Numbered from the stretch's first letter, positions 17,234 through 26,664 are shown. The stretch: 64,000 nucleotides of DNA from Rivularia sp. MS3 (GCA_019192545.1 JAHCMI010000030.1:29020-93019), one strand, 5' to 3'. Made by a program: numbers and translations. The notes: generated by a model not told the origin, from the sequence alone.

Positions 17234-17923
17234 TTAGATTTCACTAACCCCAAATCGATAACCTTTTCCATAAACGCTATGAATTAATTGTATTTCTCCT
17301 TTAACTTCGATTTTTCTTCTTAAAAGACGAACTAAAGCAGCAATGACATTAGAGCTAGGTTGTTCGTCTTCTTCCCATAAATGCTGCATAATCTGCCCAT
17401 GAGTTAGCAGTAAACCAGGATTTTCCATCAAATACTGTAACAATTTACTTTCTTTTTCTGATAATTCAATAACTCTGCCTTGACGATAAGCTATTTGATT
17501 TTGATAATCCAACTCTAAATCTTCTACAACAATTTTTTTATTAGTATTTGTATATTCTTCCACGCCCGCACGGCGCAATAAAGCTCTAACTCTTGCTAAT
17601 AATTCCCGTAATTCAAAAGGTTTTACTAAGTAATCATCGGCACCAGCATCTAAACCTTCTACTCTATCATCTAAAGTATCCTTTGCAGTTAGAAATAATA
17701 CTGGCGTTGTTATACCTTGCTGTCGTAATTGCCGACAAATTTCTAAACCAGTTTTTCCCGGCAGCATCCAGTCTAATATAAATAAATCATAATTACCTTT
17801 TTTTACAAGTTCGCTTCCGGTTGTACCATCAAAGGCAGCATCGACGCTATAACCTTCGCTGGTTAACAAGCGAGCCAAAGGGTTGGTAAGTTCGGTTTCG
17901 TCATCAACTATCAAAATTCGCAT
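17234..17923 (-). CDS. OmpR/PhoB-family response regulator (RppA-like)
   Basis: The 229-residue protein has a receiver domain (1-120: acidic pair in VDDE, acceptor Asp in LFILDWMLPG near 52, Thr in FLTAKD and Lys in YLVKPF). A winged-helix DNA-binding domain follows (about 130-228), with the recognition region SSNVIAALVRLLRRKIE and wing GKGYRF. It resembles cyanobacterial RppA-type regulators, but no partner kinase is encoded next to it, so it is an orphan in this window. Start ATG at 17923; upstream is the heptameric repeat tract before hisG, so the two genes are divergent. Confidence 0.9.
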   Translation of the reverse strand: MRILIVDDETELTNPLARLLTSEGYSVDAAFDGTTGSELVKKGNYDLFILDWMLPGKTGLEICRQLRQQGITTPVLFLTAKDTLDDRVEGLDAGADDYLVKPFELRELLARVRALLRRAGVEEYTNTNKKIVVEDLELDYQNQIAYRQGRVIELSEKESKLLQYLMENPGLLLTHGQIMQHLWEEDEQPSSNVIAALVRLLRRKIEVKGEIQLIHSVYGKGYRFGVSEI

Positions 17924-18050
17924 TTTTCTGATTTTGGATTAATAAATATATTCAGATTCTAAATAAATGGTAGGTTAAAGAGAGATGGGGAAATGGGGAG
18001 AGGAGGAGACAAGGGGATAAGAAAAAATTTAACTATCAAACTTCCTAATC

Positions 18051-18139
18051 AACTCATAACTCTTAACTCCTAACTTCTAACTCCTAACTTTTAACTTCTA
18101 ACTTTCCAATCTAAAATCCAAAATCTAAAATCTAAAATC
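18051..18139. repeat. Heptameric short tandem repeats directly upstream of hisG
   Basis: About ten imperfect 7-base units (aactcct / taacttc type) are followed by four CTAAAAT-type units that run into the hisG ATG. The repeats occupy the place of the ribosome-binding site; no Shine-Dalgarno sequence is visible. Confidence 0.85.
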
Positions 18140-18799
18140 ATGTTAACTGTTGCACTACCAAAAGGCGAACTTCTGAAAAACAGTATTCGTTTACTAAAAT
18201 CTGTAGGTTTAGATTTTAGTGCTTTTTTAGATTCGGGAAATCGTCAATTACAAATATTGGATGCTAGCGGAAAAGCTAGGGGAATCAAGGTAAGAGTTTC
18301 TGATGTACCTGTTTATGTAGAATACGGACAAGCACAGTTAGGTATTGTTGGTGATGATGTACTGCGAGAGAAAAAGCCGAAAGTAGCACGTTTAGTTGAT
18401 TTGGGCTTCGGTGGTTGTCGGATGTCGGTAGCTGTAAAAGCTTCGAGTGCTTATAAATCTCCTTTAGATTTACCTACCGATTGCAGAGTTGCATCTAAAT
18501 TTGTCAATTCAGCCCGCGATTATTTTCAAAGCTTAGATTTACCCGTAGAAATTATACCGCTTTATGGTTCTGTGGAACTCGGGCCAATTACCGGAATGTC
18601 GGAAGCAATTGTTGATATAGTTGCGACGGGAAAAACTTTAAAGGAAAACGGCTTGATTGAAATTGCAACTTTATATGAAAGTACCGCAATGTTAATCGCT
18701 AATCCTTTAAGTTACCGTCTTAATAAAGATGGCATGAGTGAGTGGATTAATCGGTTGCGAGAAGAAGTTAACAGCGAGCAGTTAACAGTTAACAGTTAA
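18140..18799 (+). CDS. hisG: ATP phosphoribosyltransferase, short form (HisG-S)
   Basis: Catalyses the first step of histidine biosynthesis: ATP plus PRPP gives phosphoribosyl-ATP, in the cytoplasm. The 219-residue length and the lack of the ~80-residue regulatory C-terminal domain mark the short form, which works with HisZ (not in this window). Visible family motifs are LPKGELL at the N-terminus, [20 protein letters not shown], and the PRPP-binding loop region [18 protein letters not shown]. The last ~10 residues ([10 protein letters not shown]) are encoded by a heptameric repeat (18767-18813), so the C-terminal tail is repeat-derived and probably dispensable. Start ATG at 18140. Confidence 0.95.
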   Translation: MLTVALPKGELLKNSIRLLKSVGLDFSAFLDSGNRQLQILDASGKARGIKVRVSDVPVYVEYGQAQLGIVGDDVLREKKPKVARLVDLGFGGCRMSVAVKASSAYKSPLDLPTDCRVASKFVNSARDYFQSLDLPVEIIPLYGSVELGPITGMSEAIVDIVATGKTLKENGLIEIATLYESTAMLIANPLSYRLNKDGMSEWINRLREEVNSEQLTVNS

Positions 18800-18813
18800 C
18801 AGCGAACAGTTAG
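18767..18813. repeat. Heptameric repeat (AGTTAAC) overlapping the 3' end of hisG
   Basis: About six copies of a 7-base unit (gttaaca/gcgagca variants). The first four codons' worth and the stop codon of hisG lie inside it. The same unit recurs at 46536-46583. Confidence 0.85.
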
Positions 18814-18828
18814 AAGTTATTCAAAATT

Positions 18829-19533
18829 ATGACACAACAAAATATTGATTTTGATAGCAATGCACCGATTGCGGGTACTGAATATGATGATATGGCTTTG
18901 CTGGTTTTGCCCGGTTATGAAGCTATGCATCAAATGGTTTTGGCTTGTTTGCAAGCTAATTTATCCGATGAAGCTAATTTATTAGTTGTGGGTGCTGGCA
19001 CGGGAAAGGAATTAATCGGGTTTGGGAAGGGTAGTTCTAAATGGCAAGTTTTAGGTGTCGATCCTTCTGAGAATATGCTTAATGTTGCTAAGAATAAAAT
19101 ACAGCAATATGGATTATCCGAACGAGTTAAATTATTTCAAGGATATACCAACGATTTACCGGATACTCAAGTTTATGATGCAGCAACAAGCATTTTAGTC
19201 ATGCATTTTATCCCAGATGATGGAAGTAAATTAGCTTTTTTACAAAATATTGTTAACAGGATGAAATCGTCTGGTGTTTTTATTTTAGCTGATGTCTTTG
19301 GTGAGAAAGGTACTGATGATTTTCAGGAAATGATTTCTTTAGTAAAGCAATTTTGGCAGAAAATGGGAATATCCCAAGCGAAAAAAGCAGAAATTTTAGA
19401 AACTATGGAAAAGGCTGTTTATCCAATTTCGGAATATAGGGTTTTGGAGTTATTAAAGGAAGCTGGTTTTGGTAAAGTGATTCGGTTTTATACGGGTTTA
19501 TGGGTTGGTGGTTGGATGGCTGTGACTAAATAA
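18829..19533 (+). CDS. Class I SAM-dependent methyltransferase
   Basis: The 234-residue protein has the SAM-binding motif I LLVVGAGTGKELIGF (about 52-66), an acidic residue ending strand 2 (VLGVDPSENML), and motif II/III-like stretches (YDAATSILVMHFIP, SGVFILADVFG). This is the Rossmann methyltransferase order. The acceptor substrate is not evident; it is related to the UbiE/TrmR-like group of small methyltransferases. It starts 29 bp after hisG on the same strand, so the two may be co-transcribed, although the intervening sequence is heptameric repeat. Confidence 0.87.
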   Translation: MTQQNIDFDSNAPIAGTEYDDMALLVLPGYEAMHQMVLACLQANLSDEANLLVVGAGTGKELIGFGKGSSKWQVLGVDPSENMLNVAKNKIQQYGLSERVKLFQGYTNDLPDTQVYDAATSILVMHFIPDDGSKLAFLQNIVNRMKSSGVFILADVFGEKGTDDFQEMISLVKQFWQKMGISQAKKAEILETMEKAVYPISEYRVLELLKEAGFGKVIRFYTGLWVGGWMAVTK

Positions 19534-19596
19534 GAAAATAATTAGTTTTTATCCTAATTTAATATCCCAATTTAATGCTGCTGGAAAATTTTTATT

Positions 19597-19663
19597 GTAG
19601 GGTGCTGTGACACTTCAACTAATTATCAACGTAGTAATCAATTTTGTAGTGTCACGCATCACC
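19597..19663 (+). repeat. Dispersed palindromic repeat (GTAGGGTGCTGTGACACT family)
   Basis: Left arm gtagggtgctgtgacactt, right arm agtgtcacgcatcacc; the inner sequence also keeps the cgtagtaat stretch of the 3428 copy. Confidence 0.85.
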
Positions 19664-19810
19664 GAAGTATTATGACTATAGGGTAAGTCTTATCCTAATT
19701 TAATGGTGCGTAACGGCATTTTCAATATGGTAATTTAGAATTCAATATTATTAGAGCCGTAACACAGTTAATAATATAGCGGTTTTCAGTCGAATCCAAC
19801 ACACTCGAAA

Positions 19811-19870
19811 CCTCACCCTGCCCTACGGGCACCCCTCTCCTAATATGCGGAGAGGGGAAGGGGTGAGGTC
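19811..19870. repeat. REP-like palindrome (CCTCACCC...GGGTGAGG)
   Basis: Outer arms cctcaccc/gggtgagg and inner arms cccctctcc/ggagagggg fold into a long hairpin with a tip of about 8 bases. A shorter copy of the same element lies inside the coding sequence of the NACHT-WD40 gene (31261-31298). Confidence 0.85.
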
Positions 19871-19947
19871 GAATTTGTATTCTACTCAAGTGAAATTCGC
19901 TATAAATAATGAGTAATTTTTGGCGCTAAAGCGCAACTACGAACGAT

Positions 19948-20961
19948 TTATCCGTGATAGCTTTCGCCGGTAACTTTACCCCGGAAGACTATATATGAAT
20001 AAAGATTGTAGAACAACATAATCGGGATTAAAGCACCGATAAATATAATCATTATTACCATTGAACTAGGGTCTGCTGCTGCTTGATAAATGGTAATCTG
20101 AGTTGGGATGATGTAAGGAAATACGATTAAACCTAGTCCGATAAATGTAAGCAGAAAAAGCATTATTGTCCAAATAAACGGCATTCTGTCTGCTTTTTTA
20201 TTTAAGCTTCTGAGCAATTGCCAAATTAAGAAAATTGCGATTAAAGGTATTAATGCAAAAATATAAACCAGGGGTTTAGAAAATAACCGAATTCGAGCGG
20301 TTTCATAGATAAAAGGAGTAACGATTGTAATTAATGTTGCTCCTATTAATGTTGTTGTAGCTGCAAGTCTAGCTGTTTTCCGATGAGTTTCCTGCAATTC
20401 TCCTTCTGTTTTCCATACTAAATAAGTAGAACCAATTAATACGTAACCTTGAATCAAAGTTAAAGCAACCAGTACCGACGGAACATTCAACCAATCCCAA
20501 GTTGTACCGATAAAATGTCCTTGCTCGTCAACTTTGATTCCCGCAAGTACGGCACCTAAAGCAAATCCTTGTCCCAAAGCTGCTAAAAAACTTCCCGTTG
20601 CAAAAGCAAGATTCCACACAAATTTTTGTTTTGCTTCTTCTCGGAATTCAAAAGCCACAGCACGGAAAATAAACCCAAAAATCATAATAAAAATTGGGAT
20701 ATAAAGAGCATTAAGAATAGTACCGTATGCCAAAGGAAAAGCACCGAATAAACTACCTCCCATCAGCACCAGCCAGGTTTCGTTAGCATCCCAAATATTG
20801 CTCAAACTAGTCATTAAAATACCCCGACGCTCCTCACTTGAAGAAGTCAGCGATAAAATACCGACTCCCAAGTCAAAGCCATCGAGCATTACATAGAGAA
20901 ACAAAAACAAAGCTAAAATTCCAAACCATATCTGCGGCAGTAAGTAATTGAGTGTTTCCAT
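19948..20961 (-). CDS. cydB: Cytochrome bd-type quinol oxidase subunit II
   Basis: A 337-residue polytopic membrane protein with about eight to nine helices. N-terminal family motifs are GFDLGVGIL, IWDANETWLVLMGGSLFGAFP and FGFIFRAVAFEFR. It pairs with CydA to oxidise quinol and reduce O2 to water in the thylakoid or cytoplasmic membrane. It starts 76 bp after cydA on the same strand, with a TTAGTTG-type heptamer repeat in the gap, so the two form an operon. Length is slightly below the ~380 residues of E. coli CydB, as usual in the cyanide-insensitive-oxidase-like group. Confidence 0.95.
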   Translation of the reverse strand: METLNYLLPQIWFGILALFLFLYVMLDGFDLGVGILSLTSSSEERRGILMTSLSNIWDANETWLVLMGGSLFGAFPLAYGTILNALYIPIFIMIFGFIFRAVAFEFREEAKQKFVWNLAFATGSFLAALGQGFALGAVLAGIKVDEQGHFIGTTWDWLNVPSVLVALTLIQGYVLIGSTYLVWKTEGELQETHRKTARLAATTTLIGATLITIVTPFIYETARIRLFSKPLVYIFALIPLIAIFLIWQLLRSLNKKADRMPFIWTIMLFLLTFIGLGLIVFPYIIPTQITIYQAAADPSSMVIMIIFIGALIPIMLFYNLYSYIVFRGKVTGESYHG

Positions 20962-21037
20962 GAATTAGTTGTTAGTTGTTAGTTGTTAGTTGATAGCTTT
21001 TATTACCCATTACCTATTACCTCTTACCTTTAACCTG

Positions 21038-22480
21038 CTATTGCTGTGCTTCCATTGGGCGCTCGTCGGGAATAAATTGCGCTGGCTTGGTTTCTACTGC
21101 GGGTTTTTCTTCTACTCCAGGTATTGGTAAATTAAAGTTAGGGCCTCTACGAATAATGCGACTACCAAAATACAAAGCAGCTACAAACAAAATGCTGTAA
21201 ACGGTTGCAAAGCCTAAAAGAGTTGTTAAAACATTTCCCGGTGGTAAATTAGATACCGCGTCAACTGTACGAATTTCGTTGTATACAGTCCAGGGTTGTC
21301 TGCCGACACAACGCACTATCCAACCAGATTCTACAGCTATATAACCCAACGGAGCCGCGAAAATCCAACCAATCATCAACCAATTTTGCTGAGTAATATT
21401 TTCTGCCGATAGCTTTCCGCGCAACCACTGAACTACACTTAACAACATTAATCCCGCAAAAAAGAAACCAATAGCAATCATGGTACGGAAAGCATAGTAA
21501 ATTAACCCTACCATGTGCGGTCTATCTTCCGGTTTCCATGTCTTTAAACCCTGTACTGGCTCCGAAAGTTTTTGCTTGAATTCCAAAATATATCCTAAAG
21601 CATTAGGAACAGTAATTTCCCAACTATTTTTTTCAGCTTTTTCATTGGGAATCGCTAACATACTCCAATCAGCACTTTCCCCTGCCGGTGTAGTTTCCCA
21701 TTGCGCTTCCATCGCCGCTAACTTAGAAGGTTGATAGTGATAAACCTGCTCGCCGCTTAAATGTCCCACCCAAATCTGTAGAGGAGCGACAATAATTGCC
21801 ACCGCGATCGCAATCTTCAAAGCAATAGAAAAGAATTCCGGGTTGCGTTTATTAAGAATATACCAAGCACTGATTCCCCCAATCACAAACAGCGAAGTTT
21901 CCAAAGTCGCAAGGAACATATGAGAAACGCTCACAGCCATAAAAGGATTTAAAACAGCTTGGAAATAATCGCTAACTATAAACTCCCCATTCACAAAACT
22001 TCCACCAGCAGGAGTTTGTAACCAAGAATTTGCAGTCAAAATCCAGAAAGTGGAAAGATTTGCGCCAAAAGCAACCAAAATAGTGGCTACGAAGTGAATT
22101 ATCGGGTTAACTCTCTCCCAACCAAACACCATAATTCCTAAAAAAGCAGCCTCCAGCATAAAAGCCCAAGAAGCTTCAAAACCGATGATGCTGCCAAAAA
22201 AATTACCAATAGCTTCCGAAAGCGGTGCCCAATTAGTACCAAACTGAAACTCCATCGGAATCCCGCTAGCTACACCAATACCAAAGTTAAGCACGTAAAG
22301 CTTCGACCAAAAACGAGCATGGTAATAATAATCCTTATTGCGTGTCTTTAACCACAAACCTTCGACCACAACTAAGTAAATACCCAAACCCGTAGTTAAA
22401 ACAGGCCATAGCATATGAAAAATCGCCGTCAACGCAAATTGCATTCGTGACAGCGCCACAGTATTAGATAAAATTTCCAT
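21038..22480 (-). CDS. cydA: Cytochrome bd-type quinol oxidase subunit I
   Basis: A 480-residue heme-bearing subunit with nine predicted helices. Conserved pieces are MQFALTAIFHMLWP at the N-terminus (axial His), FGIGVASGIPMEFQFGTNW, FEASWAFMLEAAFLG and the GRQPWTVYNEIRT signature. The Q-loop between helices 6 and 7 is short, which fits the CIO-type bd oxidases common in cyanobacteria rather than the long-loop E. coli type. Start ATG at 22480 is the natural one. Its neighbours are an ETHE1-like persulfide dioxygenase and a rhodanese, both sulfur-linked. Bd oxidases are known for tolerance of sulfide and low O2. Confidence 0.95.
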   Translation of the reverse strand: MEILSNTVALSRMQFALTAIFHMLWPVLTTGLGIYLVVVEGLWLKTRNKDYYYHARFWSKLYVLNFGIGVASGIPMEFQFGTNWAPLSEAIGNFFGSIIGFEASWAFMLEAAFLGIMVFGWERVNPIIHFVATILVAFGANLSTFWILTANSWLQTPAGGSFVNGEFIVSDYFQAVLNPFMAVSVSHMFLATLETSLFVIGGISAWYILNKRNPEFFSIALKIAIAVAIIVAPLQIWVGHLSGEQVYHYQPSKLAAMEAQWETTPAGESADWSMLAIPNEKAEKNSWEITVPNALGYILEFKQKLSEPVQGLKTWKPEDRPHMVGLIYYAFRTMIAIGFFFAGLMLLSVVQWLRGKLSAENITQQNWLMIGWIFAAPLGYIAVESGWIVRCVGRQPWTVYNEIRTVDAVSNLPPGNVLTTLLGFATVYSILFVAALYFGSRIIRRGPNFNLPIPGVEEKPAVETKPAQFIPDERPMEAQQ

Positions 22481-22702
22481 GAATATAAAAATAGCCCCTC
22501 TTACCTGCTTTCACCAGTTAGATGTCAGCTTTGCCACTCACTAGGTAAGCAGTAAATCCCCGGAAGTGCGACTACATTTCAAATTTCTTAATATATGACT
22601 GCTTGTAGAAGAGTGGCGAGGGGGAAGAGAGGGAGAGGGGGAATAAAAATTACCAATTACCTATTCACACCTTACACCTTTGACCTTTAACCTTTAACCT
22701 GT

Positions 22703-23386
22703 TCACATTCCACAATTGCGATTAGCTGGTACTGCTTGTTTAATCTTTTTAGGGAAAGGGAGGTTGAGATTTTCCATCAACTTAATAAAATCATCTCGGT
22801 TTTTACCAGCAAATCGGGGATTCAATTGTTTTTCTTCCGCAATTGTGGAAACTGTACATCCTTTGTAATCGTGCCCTGGATAAACTAAAGTGTCATCGGG
22901 GAGGGTAAACAGTCTTTTGGTAACGCAGTCGTATAAAGTTCCTGCATCACCATCTTGAAAATCAGTTCTTCCGCAACCGCGAATAAATAAAGCATCGCCA
23001 GTTAACAAGTGAGTATTGTTGATTAAATAAGCCATATGGCTGTTAGTATGTCCAGGAGTTGAAATCCCTTCGATGGTAACTGCTCCAATCTGCAATACTT
23101 GCCCGTGCTGCATATAGCTATCGGCACATTTCACTTGAGAATTCTTTGGTAAAATACTCAGACATCCAGTAGCTTGACGGAGTTTGCCAGCAGCAGTAAT
23201 GTGGTCTGCATGAATGTGAGTATCCAAGCAATAGCGTAAATTTAATCCAAGTTCGTTTAATAAATCTGTATCTCTTTGAAATTGTTCTAGTACCGAGTCT
23301 ACAATTACAGCTTCCTTAGTATGAATATCGGCAATTAAATAAGTATAGGTACTTGATTCAGCATCAAAAAGTTGGCGAAATAACAT
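22703..23386 (-). CDS. MBL-fold persulfide dioxygenase-like protein (ETHE1 family)
   Basis: The 227-residue metallo-beta-lactamase-fold protein has motif DTHIHADHITAAG (about 57-69), later metal ligands in STPGHTNSH and LTGDALF-RGCGRTDF, and YPGHDYKG near the end. The RGCGRTDFQ block and size match ETHE1-like persulfide dioxygenases, which oxidise glutathione persulfide to sulfite with one Fe2+. It is not a glyoxalase II of the usual length (~255), but that alternative cannot be fully excluded. It is divergent from the rhodanese lipoprotein gene and 222 bp upstream of cydA, supporting a role in sulfide handling. Confidence 0.85.
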   Translation of the reverse strand: MLFRQLFDAESSTYTYLIADIHTKEAVIVDSVLEQFQRDTDLLNELGLNLRYCLDTHIHADHITAAGKLRQATGCLSILPKNSQVKCADSYMQHGQVLQIGAVTIEGISTPGHTNSHMAYLINNTHLLTGDALFIRGCGRTDFQDGDAGTLYDCVTKRLFTLPDDTLVYPGHDYKGCTVSTIAEEKQLNPRFAGKNRDDFIKLMENLNLPFPKKIKQAVPANRNCGM

Positions 23387-23576
23387 AATTTTTATTATAT
23401 TCCTTGAGGCTAATAGCTGTTTAAATTGAGTTTGAAAACAATAGCATTGAAATTTATATAAATGCAGTTATCAGCAACACAAAATTTAAGAGATTCTATG
23501 TTTAGATAAGTGATTTAATGATATGGAAGCAGAATTAAATTTGTCTGAGTTTTTAATTAGAAAATGGTTAATAATA

Positions 23577-23993
23577 ATGAAAAAAACTAAAAGTTTTTGT
23601 AAGCGTTTTGTATTGCTGTCTGTATTATTGGCGTTATGTATCAATATTTCTGCCTGCAACAGTAGCATTGCTGGAAATCAACAAATTTCTGCAACAAAAT
23701 TAATAGAGCAAATTCAAGTAGATAAAGCACCGGTAATTTTAGATGTACGTACACGTGAAGAATATTCGCGAGGGCATATTCCCGGAGCAATTAATATTGA
23801 GTATGGAGAATTGCCATCTCGGATTAATGAAATTAATTCTTTAAGTAATCAGAAAATAGTTGTTTACTGCGAGAGAGGAGTAAGAGCAAATATTGCTGAA
23901 GAGACTTTAATAAAAGCTGGTTTTACTAAAGTTTTGCACCTAGAAGGTGATATGTATGGTTGGAGGGAGAGAGGGTTTAAGGTAGAAAAGTAA
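23577..23993 (+). CDS. Rhodanese-like lipoprotein
   Basis: The best start is the ATG at 23577, which gives a classic lipoprotein signal (MKKTKSFCKRF, hydrophobic core, lipobox ISAC). An upstream ATG at 23523 would add 18 residues before it. The mature ~110 residues form one rhodanese domain with DVRTREEYSRGHIPGA and the active-site loop CERGVR. The persulfide-carrying Cys is present, so sulfur transfer in the periplasm or at the membrane is plausible. It is divergent from the ETHE1-like gene, and fusion or pairing of these two activities is well known in sulfide oxidation. Confidence 0.88.
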   Translation: MKKTKSFCKRFVLLSVLLALCINISACNSSIAGNQQISATKLIEQIQVDKAPVILDVRTREEYSRGHIPGAINIEYGELPSRINEINSLSNQKIVVYCERGVRANIAEETLIKAGFTKVLHLEGDMYGWRERGFKVEK

Positions 23994-24322
23994 TTGAATA
24001 ATTATTAATGTTAAAGAGGTTTTTAGTTAATTGATTTCAGTTCAAATTTATCTGGTAAATAATTCAAAATTACCGGATGAAAGAAATAAGCAAAAAACAG
24101 AAATTGATTAGAAAATCTGCGGAATCTGTAAAGTTAACTTGTATACCAATAGTAGTCAGGTAAATAAAATTGACCGGATTGAGACTCAAAAAAGTTTTTT
24201 TCTTACCCAACTGAGTCTGTAATACCACTTCTTTTTTTAGTCAGTGTAAACAAACTTGGCTATGGGGTTAGTGGATTATGAGAACTACAAAATTATATAC
24301 AAAAATCTAGGGCTAGAGAAAT
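23994..24322. other. Gene-free interval upstream of the S41 peptidase
   Basis: 329 bp of AT-rich sequence. I see no open frame, repeat or RNA fold to report; it presumably carries the promoter of the peptidase gene. Confidence 0.5.
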
Positions 24323-26368
24323 ATGAATCAAACAAATAGCAAGACACTAGAAACTCTACTCAGTGCCAAAAAAATCGATACTGATGAAAACAATGACTCG
24401 ACAAATTTATCCAAACTTTTACATGTAAATAATTCAACTTTGCAAACAGCTTTATCACGGCTAGTTGATTTACCGACATTTCGTCAAAATACCGGTTCCC
24501 TATCCTCTTCAGAACGACTCCAAATTATAGACCAAGCTCTTGTGTTGCTCGAAGAGAACTACGTTCATCTCAAGCTCAAAGAGTCTATGCACGCAATTGA
24601 GCCAATTCAGAAACTAAAATTATTAGACCACCAAATTCGTAATACTCCCGAAGATGAATTAACATCCGATTTAGATTTTCATCGTCAGATGAGCCGCATC
24701 TTTAACTCTATCAGGGATTTACATACAAACTATTTATTACCAAGTCCCTACAATAGTTTTGCTGCTTTTGTTCCGTTTGAGGTAGAAGCTTTTTATGAAA
24801 ATGGTCAAAGAAAATATTTAGTTTCTCGTTTAGTTGCAGGATTTAAACCTGATTTCTTTAAACCTGGTGTAGAGGTAATTTACTGGAATGGTATTCCCAT
24901 CGAACGTGCTGTTGAATTGAATGCCGAACGATTTGCTGGAAGTAATCCAGATGCACAAAGAGCGCGAGGAATTGCTGCCTTAACAATACGTCCTCTAATT
25001 ATTGCCTTACCACCAGATGAAGATTGGGTTGTAGTTGGTTATAAAACTTCAGACGGACAAGAAAAGGAACTAAAAGTCCAATGGTTGGTTACAGATGAGG
25101 GAATCAGATTTGAAAATAATATTTCAGCAGGTAGCCTAACTGTAGAAGCAACCGCTCAAGGTATTGATATTGGACTCGATCGCCTAAGTCAGACCAAAAA
25201 ACTGCTATTTGCACCAGATGTGATTGATGCTGAGAATAAGCTGGCTCAGATGAAAAAACCATTAAGTCAAATGACAACAGCATTTGATGAAATGAATCTC
25301 GGGTTAGACAGTATTTTGCCCGGTGTACTGCAAGCAAGAAGAGTCAAGACAAATAGTGGAACCTTTGGTTATTTGCGGATTCGCACTTTTAGTGTGGAGA
25401 ATGCTGAAGATTTCGTAAACGAAGTAATTCGCTTAGTCGAACAACTACCCCAAAATGGTTTAATTATCGACGTTCGGGGCAATGGTGGAGGATTGATTAC
25501 CGCTGGGGAACAACTGTTACAGATATTTACTCCCAGAGAAATTGAACCTGAAAAAACACAGTTTATCAATACTCCCTTAAATCTCGAATTATGCGAACGT
25601 CATGCTCCCAGCGAACTTGACCCGAACTTTGACCTTTCCCCTTGGGTAGATTCCATCAAACAATCCGTACAAACCGCAGCAATCTATTCCAAAGGTTTCC
25701 CTATCACTTCTCCCATAGCAGCAAACGCAATCGGTCAGAAATATCATGGCCCGGTAGTTTTGATAACAGATGCTTTATGCTATAGCACCACAGATATATT
25801 TGCTGCGGGATTCCAAGACCATGAAATCGGTAAAATACTTGGTATTGATAATAATACCGGTGCTGGTGGGGCAAATGTATGGACTCACGATTTACTCAAA
25901 CTCTTATTTAACGCTCCTTCACCGGCAGAAAATTCACCCTATACTGATTTACCTCAAGATGTAGGAATGCGGGTTTCTATTCGACGTACTCTAAGAGTTG
26001 GAAAACAAGCAGGAACACCAGTTGAAGATTTAGGAGTAGTTCCCGATTTTCTACACAATATGACCAAGCAGGATTTATTAAATCAAAATACAGACTTAAT
26101 TAATCGTGCCGCAGAAATTCTCCAGCAAATGGAAGTTCGTCAACTAGAAGCAGCAATTAAACATGTCACCAATAGGGGTGTCAAATTACTTTTACACACC
26201 CGAGGAATAAATCGCTTAGATGTATTTGTTAATCAAAGACCACAAGGTTCTCTGGACTTCACAGATGGGGAAACAGAGTTAGATATTCCTTTATGTGGAA
26301 TTAAATCCATCGGTTTAAAAGGGTACGATGAGAATCTGCTTGTAGCAAGTAGGAGGTTAACTGTTTAA
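24323..26368 (+). CDS. S41-family (tail-specific protease-like) serine peptidase
   Basis: The 681-residue protein has an N-terminal helical region (1-120) and a PDZ-like portion (about 150-260, EVIYWNGIPIERAVELN). The S41 catalytic core follows (about 340-600): GYLRIRTFS, IIDVRGNGGG, then S488 in LCYSTTDIFAAGF and a Lys shortly downstream in EIGKILGID, the expected Ser-Lys dyad. No signal peptide is visible, so it may be cytoplasmic or exported by another route. It is longer than CtpA-type enzymes (~420). A terminator-like hairpin follows at 26400. Confidence 0.85.
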   Translation: MNQTNSKTLETLLSAKKIDTDENNDSTNLSKLLHVNNSTLQTALSRLVDLPTFRQNTGSLSSSERLQIIDQALVLLEENYVHLKLKESMHAIEPIQKLKLLDHQIRNTPEDELTSDLDFHRQMSRIFNSIRDLHTNYLLPSPYNSFAAFVPFEVEAFYENGQRKYLVSRLVAGFKPDFFKPGVEVIYWNGIPIERAVELNAERFAGSNPDAQRARGIAALTIRPLIIALPPDEDWVVVGYKTSDGQEKELKVQWLVTDEGIRFENNISAGSLTVEATAQGIDIGLDRLSQTKKLLFAPDVIDAENKLAQMKKPLSQMTTAFDEMNLGLDSILPGVLQARRVKTNSGTFGYLRIRTFSVENAEDFVNEVIRLVEQLPQNGLIIDVRGNGGGLITAGEQLLQIFTPREIEPEKTQFINTPLNLELCERHAPSELDPNFDLSPWVDSIKQSVQTAAIYSKGFPITSPIAANAIGQKYHGPVVLITDALCYSTTDIFAAGFQDHEIGKILGIDNNTGAGGANVWTHDLLKLLFNAPSPAENSPYTDLPQDVGMRVSIRRTLRVGKQAGTPVEDLGVVPDFLHNMTKQDLLNQNTDLINRAAEILQQMEVRQLEAAIKHVTNRGVKLLLHTRGINRLDVFVNQRPQGSLDFTDGETELDIPLCGIKSIGLKGYDENLLVASRRLTV

Positions 26369-26399
26369 TCGGTAATATCATCATAAATTCCTTTCCAAA

Positions 26400-26428
26400 C
26401 CTCTTCCTGACTTAGGGAGAGGCTTTTA
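26400..26428 (+). terminator. Rho-independent terminator after the S41 peptidase
   Basis: An 8-bp stem CCTCTTCC/GGGAGAGG (one G-U pair) with a 7-base loop is followed by CTTTTATC, 31 bp past the stop codon. Confidence 0.7.
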
Positions 26429-26477
26429 TCCTAATTTTGTAAGATGCTTTTATACTGACGTATCAGAATTCTAAATT

Positions 26478-26632
26478 TTATCTAAAATTGCTGTACTCTT
26501 CTTCTTGCTGTTCAATAGCTGTTTGAATTTCATCTGGATATGCTTGAGCGTAAACCCAAACATTTACTAAATCGGTGGCATTAAGTTGAGGTAGTCGCTT
26601 CTCAAATATCAGCATCACTAGCACCTTGAGAA
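26478..26632 (-). pseudogene. DUF433 antitoxin-like remnant
   Basis: The minus-strand frame ending in TAA at 26478 encodes RLPQLNATDLVNVWVYAQ and YPDEIQTAIEQQEEEY, the C-terminal helices of DUF433 proteins. Just upstream the expected continuation (ASDADI) is in another frame and then stops follow, so a frameshift and loss of the 5' half have occurred. It lies directly downstream of the MazF-type pair. Confidence 0.6.
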
Positions 26633-26664
26633 CGGTAGTTTACTAGTAATTAACCGATTTGCCT

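Larger units (their letters stand above)
19534..19947. other. Intergenic region with two palindromic elements
   Basis: This 414-bp gap between the convergent methyltransferase and cydB genes holds the palindromic repeats at 19597 and 19811. Both could form strong hairpins and may serve as bidirectional terminators. No gene is seen. Confidence 0.6.

Noticed and set aside
26478..26632. Functional DUF433 gene
   Set aside because: The reading frame changes in the middle and the conserved N-terminal half cannot be found.
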